From Planctomycetaceae bacterium (lineage in GTDB: Bacteria > Planctomycetota > Planctomycetia > Planctomycetales > Planctomycetaceae), in NCBI GenBank assembly GCA_020426125.1, contig JAGQQQ010000667.1:1-8303 (forward strand): DNA of 8,303 bases, written 5' to 3'. Under the pieces are notes generated by a model, which saw nothing but the letters and a program-made list of their open reading frames with translations, ran no database searches and was not told the origin of the DNA. Below, in pieces: positions 1 through 7,200 of this stretch. Position numbers and translations under genes: made by a program. The first letter of the stretch is position 1. Each line of letters opens with the position of its first letter.

Positions 1-1095
1 GTGCCGCTGGTGCCCCGGGACGTCACCTCGACTCAGGACCTGCTCGAGGGGGGGGACCCCAGTTTCGCTCAGTTGATCCGCAGGCCCATCGCCCTGATAA
101 AATGCGATTAAAGGTTCCATTGGATTCCCAATCAAAGAGCTTTTGACGGTGACGGTTCCCATATTGTCGAGAAACACTTCGTAGACATCGGGATAACCGG
201 GTCCCGTCATCGATTGGAGCCCTGTCGATGCGAATCCTTTTTGATTGGTGTAAAGTGTCTGAAAGAACGGGAACGGCGCGTCCAGCAAAGCGTTGGGATC
301 AGGGCCTGCAATCAGGACGTCATAGTCTCCCGCGACCTCTTCGACGCCGTCCACTCGGACGAAATAGCTCTCCCCATAGGAGACCGGAATGTTAACCACC
401 TCGGAGACGCCGCGTCCGCCCGCGTTCAAAGGGGCGTCGAAGTCTCCGGCTATCGGGACTCCGTTCTCATCAAAGACATGAATGCTGACATCAAAACCCG
501 CATCCGGGGAGACTTCAATCCGCCAGGTGCCGCCGGTTGTGGGGGTGAACCGGTAGAAGTCGTAATCAGTCCCGGCCCCAATCGTTTCGTTGAGTCGTTG
601 CCCGTCATGATTGACGGACGAAATGGCGACCGTCTGGAATGTGTTCGCGGGCCCGTCGATTTCGAGTCCGTATGCTCCCAGTGGACTGCCGAAATCCGGC
701 TGGATGGCGACATGCAGGATCTCACCGACCGGGATCGCGGTCCGGAAAATCAGCGGGTTCTGGCCGGCCCCTCCCAGATCACGAATCGCGCGGGGAACTC
801 CGTCAACGGGATAAAACGCCATCACCGGATCGAGTGATCCCGTGGTCTGAAGTATCAACGGGCCATCGGAATTATACAGGAATCGAAAGCGGTCCGTTTC
901 GGACGCATTGAGAGTCAGTCCATCGAGCGAAACATTCCCAAACTGGTTGGGATAGAGTTCAACGGCCGGAAACGGAGCTTCAGGAAAGCTCAACAACGTC
1001 CGGTCTTCCAGGTGATCTAACTGAGAAATCGCAGTTCGTCGTTTTGAAATTCGTTTCCGCAAAAGGGAGCCTGGCCGCATGACAAACCGTCTCAT
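1..1095 (-). CDS. LEPR-xLL-type surface protein with PPC-like repeats (N-terminal part)
   Basis: This reading frame is open from the start codon to the left edge, giving 365 codons without a stop; the C-terminus lies outside the window. The first 20 or so residues are rich in Arg and Lys, and a LEDRTLL motif follows at residues 29-35. It matches the LEPR-xLL-type N-terminal motif of many large planctomycete exported proteins. Beta-rich modules follow at about residues 40-145, 150-265 and from 270 on. They contain patterns such as TDYDFYRFTP and GESYFVRVDG, typical of bacterial pre-peptidase C-terminal (PPC) beta-sandwiches. No catalytic domain is visible. I chose the ATG at 1095 because a purine-rich GGGAAG lies 4 nt upstream; an in-frame ATG at 1080 is an equally possible start. 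There is no classical hydrophobic signal peptide, as is usual for this group. A run of eight C on the coding strand (48-55) lies in the frame. The gene is divergent from the 1577 gene. A cell-surface or extracellular role is inferred; partners are unknown. Confidence 0.85.
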   Translation of the reverse strand, partial: MRRFVMRPGSLLRKRISKRRTAISQLDHLEDRTLLSFPEAPFPAVELYPNQFGNVSLDGLTLNASETDRFRFLYNSDGPLILQTTGSLDPVMAFYPVDGVPRAIRDLGGAGQNPLIFRTAIPVGEILHVAIQPDFGSPLGAYGLEIDGPANTFQTVAISSVNHDGQRLNETIGAGTDYDFYRFTPTTGGTWRIEVSPDAGFDVSIHVFDENGVPIAGDFDAPLNAGGRGVSEVVNIPVSYGESYFVRVDGVEEVAGDYDVLIAGPDPNALLDAPFPFFQTLYTNQKGFASTGLQSMTGPGYPDVYEVFLDNMGTVTVKSSLIGNPMEPLIAFYQGDGPADQLSETGVPPLEQVLSRGDVPGHQRH

Positions 1096-1193
1096 TGATC
1101 TTCCCGTTTCGGTGTGTGCAAACTCGGATTCGGCGAAATCTCCTGCCCGCCCCACGCGACTTCTTCCCCAAGCCGCAAGTTATGACTCCGCCG

Positions 1194-1222
1194 AGAATGT
1201 CTAACAATGAGACGACTGTCAA
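1194..1222 (-). promoter_or_regulatory. Weak sigma70-like promoter candidate for the LEPR-xLL gene
   Basis: On the minus strand a perfect TTGACA (1222-1217) is followed after 17 nt by CATTCT (1199-1194), which matches the -10 consensus at only 3 of 6 positions. It lies about 100 nt upstream of the proposed start at 1095. The -35 box is good, but the -10 box is poor, so this is only a candidate. Confidence 0.22.
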
Positions 1223-1427
1223 GGTCTCGGATTCCCAATGGATGGCTTCCGAATTGCTTCCGCAGTCACGAAAACTTCTGAATCCAGAAGGTTTGTGAGA
1301 CACCCAAAACAGCAAATTCTGACCATCTTGAAGAAGCCCGTAAGGCCCCGGAATCGAACCTTGATCGATAAGGAATAACTGGGCCGCTGCCGGAATTCGG
1401 AGTCGATTCCATGGATCGTCATCATCG

Positions 1428-1449
1428 GGAAAATTGCCCAAAATTTTCC
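1428..1449. repeat. Perfect 8-bp inverted repeat, 6-nt loop
   Basis: GGAAAATT (1428-1435) and AATTTTCC (1442-1449) are perfect reverse complements separated by six bases. There is no T-run after either arm, so it is not a convincing intrinsic terminator. It could be a binding site for a dimeric regulator between the divergent genes, or chance in an AT-rich patch. Confidence 0.35.
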
Positions 1450-1479
1450 TCCCGTTTCAAACTGAAATGTTTCCCCTTC

Positions 1480-1507
1480 TTGACACGTAACAACGGCTTG
1501 ATATGTT
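1480..1507 (+). promoter_or_regulatory. Sigma70-like promoter for the rightward gene cluster
   Basis: A perfect TTGACA (1480-1485) is followed after a 16-nt spacer by TATGTT (1502-1507), which matches TATAAT at 4 of 6 positions. Transcription would begin near 1514 and leave a leader of about 60 nt before the ATG at 1577. The leader contains a 5-bp hairpin at 1530-1546. This is the best promoter-like sequence I saw upstream of the three plus-strand genes, so it may drive the whole cluster. Confidence 0.45.
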
Positions 1508-1576
1508 CTTTAGAAGAAATCCCTCCAAAGGTGCAGGGAGCGCACCCCGCAATCCATCCCTCCTGACTGCTGGATC

Positions 1577-4063
1577 ATGCCCATGGTCACGATCACCCGC
1601 CTGTTGACTTGCCTGTTCGCCATCACGGTGATGTCGATGCCAGTCTTCGCCTTCAACGCAACGGACGTCGGCCCGGTGACGTCGTTGTCAATCGGCCCGG
1701 AACTGGAAACCGGCCTCAAGATTGTTGGCAGGGATGCCCGCATTCAACTGCTGGTGTCGGCCAACCACACCTCCGGACGACAGACCGATGTGACGAGAAC
1801 GGTTGAGTTCACCTCTTCCCCAGAAGGCATCGTCGCGATCGATGCCGATGGTCTGACGACACCTTTACAAGATGGCACGGCCACGGTCTCGGCGAAGATG
1901 GGGGACCAGACCGCCTCGATCGATGTTACGGTCGAAGACTTCGCCAGTACCAAACCGATTAACTTCAAGAACCAAATCGTCCCCGTCTTCACCAAGTTGG
2001 GTTGCAACGGCGGGGGCTGCCACGGGAAAGCGAGTGGTCAGAACGGCTTCAAACTCTCGCTGCTCGGCTTTTATCCAGAAGATGACTTCGAGTTTCTTGT
2101 CAAAGAGTCCCGTGGCCGGCGAATCTTTCCCCCGGCACCGGACAAGAGCCTCCTCCTGACCAAACCGATTGGCGAGTCGCCTCACGGAGGTGGCAAGCGA
2201 ATGGACAAGGACAGCTACGAATACCGAATGGTTCGTCGCTGGATCGAGCAAGGAATGCCCTATGGAAGCGACGATGATCCCGTGGTCACGAAAATTGAAT
2301 GTGTTCCCGCTGGACGTGTCATGGATCAGAAATCCGATCAGCAAGTGGCGGTGATCGCCACCTACAGCGACGGCAGCAAAGAAGATGTCACACGAATGGC
2401 CCTCTTCGAGCCTAATGACACTGAACTCGCGGAGACCAATGAAACCGGCCTGGTTACGACTCTCGATCTCTCTGGGGAAGTGGCTGTGATGGCGCGGTAC
2501 CAGGGACAGGTCGCGACCTTCCGGGCAACTGTTCCGTTGGGAGCGGAGGTCGCCAGTACGCCGGAGGTCAAGAACTTCATCGACGAAGCGGTCTTCGAGA
2601 AGCTGAAGGTCCTGGGGATTCCACCGTCTCCCTTGTCGGACGATTCGACGTTTCTGCGTCGCGTGTATGTCGACATCACAGGCACTTTGCCCACGGAGCA
2701 GAAAGTTCGTGAGTTTCTCGCGGACAGCAGTCCCGATAAACGGGATCGTGTTGTCGATGAACTCGTCGACAGCCCCGAGTATGCGGACTACTTCGCCAAC
2801 AAGTGGAATTCGGTTCTTCGAAACAAGAAGCGTCAGAACGAAGATCAGGAAGGAACCTACCAATTCCATCAATGGATCTGGGATTCTCTCTACGAAAACA
2901 AGCCCTACGATCAGTTTGTCAAAGAGATCATCACTGCGTCTGGGGATCCACTCCAGTATCCGGCTGTGACTTGGTACCGAGAAGTGGCGGCGTCGAATGA
3001 TCAAGTCGAAGATGTCTGCCAACTGTTTCTGGGAGTTCGCATCCAGTGTGCCCGATGCCACCATCATCCATTCGAGAAGTGGAGCCAAAACGACTACTAC
3101 AGCATGTCCGCCTTCTTTAGCCGAGTGGGCAAGAAGGATCTGGGAGCCGAAGTCGGAAACCGAGTGCGTGATCGCCGCGTCTTCCATAACGATGGCGTTG
3201 CCCAGGCACAGAATCCCAGGAGCAAACAGAATCTCAAGCCAGCTGGTCTCGGGACGGAGGCATACGACATTCCAGCCGAACGGGATCCCCGATTTTACCT
3301 GGCCAACTGGATGGCCGAACCCGAGAACCCATTCTTCGCGAAAGCCCTCGTCAACCGATACTGGAAGCACTTCTTCAGCCGCGGAATCGTGGAACCCGAA
3401 GATGATATGCGCGAAACGAATCCGCCGTCGAACCCGGAACTGCTGAATGGACTCTCCTATCACTTTATCCAGAGCGGTTTCGATCTGAAGCAACTGGTGA
3501 AGACGATCTGCAAATCCTCCGCATACCAGTTGTCGGCGATGCCGAATGATCACAATCTGAAGGACAAGCAGAATTTCTCCCGGTATTATCCCAAGCGCCT
3601 CACTGCGGAAGCGTTGTATGACGCATTCCATCTGGTGACAAATACCAGTCAAGGATACTCAGGGATGCCCGCCGGAAGCCGGGCGACACAGCTTCCCGAC
3701 TTGTCGGTCGGTCCGTATTTCCTGAAAGTCTTCGGCCAGCCTCAAGCGGACACGGCCTGCGAATGCGAACGGTCTCAGGAAGCCAACTTGGCCCAGAGTC
3801 TGCACCTGCTGAACAGCAGTGAAGTCCAGAACAAGATCAGCAATGGTTCCGGTCGTGCTCACATGTTGGCGAATCAGTCCGACCGTCCCGATGAGGACAA
3901 GATCAAGGAACTCTATCGCTGGGTCTATGCTCGTGAACCCGAGCAGGACGAAATGCAGATCGCCTTGGCTCACATTGAGAAGCACAAAGACAACACGAAG
4001 ATCGCCTACGAGGACATCCTCTGGGCATTGATCAACACGAAGGAATTCCTGTTTAATCACTAA
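1577..4063 (+). CDS. Secreted planctomycete DUF1549/DUF1553 protein with cytochrome-like segment
   Basis: The 828-residue product begins with a signal peptide (residues 1-25, hydrophobic core 9-24, likely cleavage after VFA). An Ig-like Big_2-type domain (about 30-118) is followed by a planctomycete cytochrome-like segment (about 126-235). That segment carries a CX4CH motif (C143, C148, H149), and HGGGKRM (203-209) supplies M209 as a possible distal ligand. A second Ig-like domain lies at about 245-325. DUF1549 (PSCyt2; about 334-545) carries a canonical CxxCH in CARCHHHPF (C491, C494, H495). DUF1553 (PSD1; about 565-815) carries the CECERS motif (C728, C730). The order and length look complete for this family. 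The start has only GGA 3 nt upstream, and an ATG at 1583 is an alternative. The protein should act in the periplasm or at the cell surface. Heme binding is inferred from motifs, and no enzymatic reaction is assigned. The DUF1501 gene that, from memory, often accompanies this family is not the next gene here. Confidence 0.93.
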   Translation: MPMVTITRLLTCLFAITVMSMPVFAFNATDVGPVTSLSIGPELETGLKIVGRDARIQLLVSANHTSGRQTDVTRTVEFTSSPEGIVAIDADGLTTPLQDGTATVSAKMGDQTASIDVTVEDFASTKPINFKNQIVPVFTKLGCNGGGCHGKASGQNGFKLSLLGFYPEDDFEFLVKESRGRRIFPPAPDKSLLLTKPIGESPHGGGKRMDKDSYEYRMVRRWIEQGMPYGSDDDPVVTKIECVPAGRVMDQKSDQQVAVIATYSDGSKEDVTRMALFEPNDTELAETNETGLVTTLDLSGEVAVMARYQGQVATFRATVPLGAEVASTPEVKNFIDEAVFEKLKVLGIPPSPLSDDSTFLRRVYVDITGTLPTEQKVREFLADSSPDKRDRVVDELVDSPEYADYFANKWNSVLRNKKRQNEDQEGTYQFHQWIWDSLYENKPYDQFVKEIITASGDPLQYPAVTWYREVAASNDQVEDVCQLFLGVRIQCARCHHHPFEKWSQNDYYSMSAFFSRVGKKDLGAEVGNRVRDRRVFHNDGVAQAQNPRSKQNLKPAGLGTEAYDIPAERDPRFYLANWMAEPENPFFAKALVNRYWKHFFSRGIVEPEDDMRETNPPSNPELLNGLSYHFIQSGFDLKQLVKTICKSSAYQLSAMPNDHNLKDKQNFSRYYPKRLTAEALYDAFHLVTNTSQGYSGMPAGSRATQLPDLSVGPYFLKVFGQPQADTACECERSQEANLAQSLHLLNSSEVQNKISNGSGRAHMLANQSDRPDEDKIKELYRWVYAREPEQDEMQIALAHIEKHKDNTKIAYEDILWALINTKEFLFNH

Positions 4064-4065
4064 TC

Positions 4066-4089
4066 GGGGTTCGGGATTGGGGTTTTGGG
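4066..4089 (+). other. G-quadruplex motif just after the stop codon
   Basis: Four G-tracts (4066-4069, 4073-4075, 4079-4082 and 4087-4089) are separated by loops of 3, 3 and 4 bases, meeting the usual G3+ N1-7 quadruplex rule. The motif starts two bases after the TAA of the DUF1549/DUF1553 gene and lies on its coding strand, so it would also be present in the mRNA. A role in 3'-end stability, attenuation or termination is inference only. Confidence 0.5.
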
Positions 4090-4162
4090 AATCGCATTCT
4101 GACTTTTCCTGAATCCTTCCTAACCACTGTCGTTTACTTCCCTCCTCTCCTGGACGCTTTCA

Positions 4163-4192
4163 CTCGATGGTTCACCAAGGTGAGCCATCGGG
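4163..4192 (+). repeat. Strong 14-bp stem hairpin upstream of the coiled-coil gene
   Basis: The arm 4163-4176 pairs with 4179-4192 through 14 consecutive positions, including two G-U wobbles (4164 with 4191 and 4171 with 4184), around a two-base AA centre. In RNA the innermost pair would open to give a tetraloop. No T-run follows, so it is not a standard intrinsic terminator. It ends 22 nt before the ATG at 4215 and encloses the in-frame ATG at 4167, making that upstream ATG an unlikely start. It could be an mRNA processing or translational control element. Confidence 0.6.
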
Positions 4193-4214
4193 CCTGCCAT
4201 GCGTTGGTGACAAT

Positions 4215-7200
4215 ATGTTTCGCTCGCCTGTTTCCACTGGCTTGTTCCGTGGTTCCGTCCGCCGGTCGGTGTCGACTCGATGGACGTTCGCCTGGGCTTG
4301 TATCGCTCTCGTCTCCTTCGTGACGACCGCTGCGGCCCAACTTCCACAGACTCGGCTTTATGCGATCTCTCCTCCGGGTGCCCGAACCGGGACTGAGATT
4401 GAGTTGAGGATTCTTGCTGGAGATGACCTGGAAGAAGTGAATCAACTCGCATTCTCACATCCAGGGATTACCGCCTTTCCGAAGACGACCGAGAAAGATG
4501 GTCAGCAGGTTCCCATCCCCAATGTCTTCCTCGTGAAAGTGGATCCGAGTGTCCCCAGCGGAATTTATGAATGTCGCGCTGGAGGGCTCTGGGGATTTAG
4601 CAATCCTCGCAGGTTTGTTGTCGGCACACTCACCGAAAAGACGGAGGAGACCGACAACGGCGACCCCGTGAAAGCCAAACCGCTTGAACTCGATACCGTC
4701 GTCAATGGACAAATGGAAGCCGGCACCGACTTGGATTGGTTCCAGTTCTCCGGAACTAAAGGACAGCGCATCGTATTCGACGTCTGGGCCGAGCGGATTG
4801 ACTCCAAACTCAATGCCGTGCTTTCCATTTATGACAGTGAAGGTCGGCGACGTCTTGCCACGTCTCGAAACGTCAAAGGGGACGACCCCGTTTTGGTGTT
4901 TGAGGTTCCGGCGGATGGCCAATACCTGCTCTTGCTTCATGACATGACGTATAAAAACGGAAATGAATATGTCTACCGACTCCTCACGTCGACGCGTCCG
5001 TATTTGGAGTACTCTCTTCCCCCGGCCGGTCAGGCGGGAACCACATCGGAATTCACACTGTTCGGTTACAACCTTCCAGGGGGGGAACCAGCCGATACGG
5101 AACTTCGCGGAGTATCGCTCGAGAAGCTCTCCCTATTCATCGCGGTTCCCCCGAACGCGGACACTTTGACGCCGGACAATCGAATTGCGGCTTCAAGTGC
5201 GGGGACGGACGCATTCTCGTTTCGTCTGAATCACAATGGTGTTGATTCCAACCCTCTGTTGATTGGGATCGCGGAATCTCCGGTGGTTGTGGAACAAGAA
5301 CCCAACAATGAGGGAGGTCAGGCCCAGACAATCACGGTCCCCACAGAGGTCGGGGCACAGTTTTCCACTGTGGAGGATGTTGACAATTTTCGGTTCGAGG
5401 CCGAAGCGGGACAGATGATCTCAATCGACGTGGTGGCAGAGCGATTAGGACGGGCAACAGACCCGATTTTGTACGTCTATCAAGTGAAAAAGAAGGACGA
5501 TGGGACGGAAGATCTGCGCCAGTTGACGGTCCAGGATGACAATACCACTCAATTCCAACAGAACGTCTTTGAAACCAAGACAGACGATCCGTCTTTCCAA
5601 CTCGACATTCCGGAAACGGGAACCTATCAGGTGACCCTTCGAGATCGGTATTGGGAGTCCCGGGGACATGCCAGTCTGCTTTATCGTCTGAATCTTCGTC
5701 GTAGAACTCCTGACTTTCGATTGGCCGTGACGCCCTCCGCCCCGACCGCCGGTCAGACTTGGCCGACCGGACTTCGGCAAGGGGACAATTTCCCGATGAC
5801 AGTCTACGCCTTCCGGCGAGATGGCTTCGAAGGCTCGATTACGGTTTCGGCTCAGAACCTTCCCCAGGGGATCCAATGCCCCGAGGTCGTGATCCCCGAA
5901 AAAGCCAACTCTGCAACCTTGGTGGCAACCGCCGCTCAGGACGCTTCTCCGGGGTTGTATGCGTTCCGCGTTCAAGGGACGGCGACAACGATGAACCCGG
6001 AAGCCGTTAAGGCCGTGGTCAACAAGCAGAAGGCAATCGACGACGGGAGCAAGCCAGTTGCGGATTTGCAGAAGGCCGTCGATCAAGCGAAGCAGGCCCT
6101 CGACAAAGCCCAAGCCGAACATGATGCCGCCGCAAAAGCCGCGGCGGATGCTCCCGACAACAAGGGACTCACTGACCAAGCCGCACAAAGCAAGCAAGCA
6201 CTGGATCAAGCGGCCGCGAAATACCAGGAAGCCCAGCAGAAACTGGATGCTCAGAAACAGACCATTGCCAACCTGACGAACGAACTTGAGCTGGCGCGAC
6301 AGGCGGAAACGAGTTCCAAACGAACGCTGACTCGGCAAGCTCGTGCGGCAACGGTCGTCTGGAGCTTCGCTGGGAATCAGCCCGCGATTGTGCGATTGGC
6401 CGATCGCGTCGCCGTGACGGTGATGGCCGAACCGGCTCCATTCCAGATTGTCACAGATGTCCATCGCATTGAGGCCAATCAAAGCCGACAGATTCTCATC
6501 CCCGTCAAACTGGAAAAACGGGAGTTCGATGAGAAGGTCGCCCTCAATGTTCAGGACATGCCGAAGAATTCCAACATCGACTTCCCAAACTCCGCCATCG
6601 AAAAAGGACAAGCGGAGAATGTGCTCCGCATGTTCGTGAAGGACAATGCTCCTCCGGGGACCTATACGCTTTGGCTGAAGTCCCAGGGGCAGGTGGCGTA
6701 CCGTCGCAATCCCGCCAAAGCGGAACGGCTCAAAAAGGTTCACGAGGAAAAGAAAGCCATTGCCGACGCCGCCAAGGCCACCCAAACGGAAGCGACCAAC
6801 AAAAAGAACGAAGCGGTCAATGCCCTGAATCAGGCCAACCAGATGGCCCAGCAAGCCCAGGCAACGCTGACCCAAAAACAGCAGGCAATGGCCACGGCGA
6901 AGCAACAGGTAGAACAGGCCACGAAAGAAGCGGCTCAGGCGACTGAGAAACTTGCTGCGGAGGAGAAAACGCTCGCCACCGCGACAAAGGACAAAGCGGA
7001 CGCCGAAGCGAAGCACAAAACGGCTGCGGAACAACTGGCTGCGGCTGAGGCAAAAGTCCAGGCAAGCCAAAAGGCGGTTGAGGAAGCAAAAGCCGCCGTT
7101 GCCGCGGCGGAGCAATCCGCCAAGCAGGCCGAGGAAGCAGCCACCGCCCAGCCGGAGAATGAGGACCTGAAGAAGGCGGCGGCGGATGCTCAGACCGCCG

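Larger units (their letters stand above)
1096..1576. other. Divergent intergenic region
   Basis: This 481-bp stretch separates the leftward LEPR-xLL gene from the rightward DUF1549/DUF1553 gene. It holds a good promoter candidate facing right (1480-1507), a weaker one facing left (1194-1222) and an AT-rich inverted repeat (1428-1449). A small hairpin in the right-hand leader has arms GGTGC at 1530-1534 and GCACC at 1542-1546. A minus-strand frame starting at 1441 reads partly protein-like at first, but it overlaps the start of the leftward gene. I do not call it a gene; see findings. No tRNA or known riboswitch was recognised. Confidence 0.6.

Noticed and set aside
33..35. Apparent stop (TGA on the minus strand) ending the LEPR-xLL gene near the left edge
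   Set aside because: With the C-tract counted as eight bases the TGA is out of frame, and the reading frame stays open to position 1.
214..837. Plus-strand frame of 207 codons
   Set aside because: It lies wholly opposite the LEPR-xLL protein frame, which runs unbroken from 1095 to the left edge with PPC-like sequence. It has no domain of its own.
1095..1298. Plus-strand frame of 67 codons in the divergent intergenic region
   Set aside because: It is short, rich in Arg, Pro and Ser without a recognisable pattern, lacks a Shine-Dalgarno sequence and ends well before the next gene.
1428..1449. Inverted repeat as an intrinsic terminator
   Set aside because: The stem is AT-rich, no T-run follows on either strand, and it lies upstream of both divergent genes, where a terminator is not expected.
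1865..3652. Minus-strand open frame of 595 codons opposite the DUF1549/DUF1553 gene
   Set aside because: The plus strand carries family motifs (CARCHHHPF, CECERS) through the same interval; the antisense translation has no recognisable domain.
4167..4214. N-terminal extension of the coiled-coil protein from ATG 4167
   Set aside because: That ATG is inside a 14-bp hairpin and has no Shine-Dalgarno sequence. The ATG at 4215 has GGTGA 4 nt upstream and already gives a complete signal peptide.
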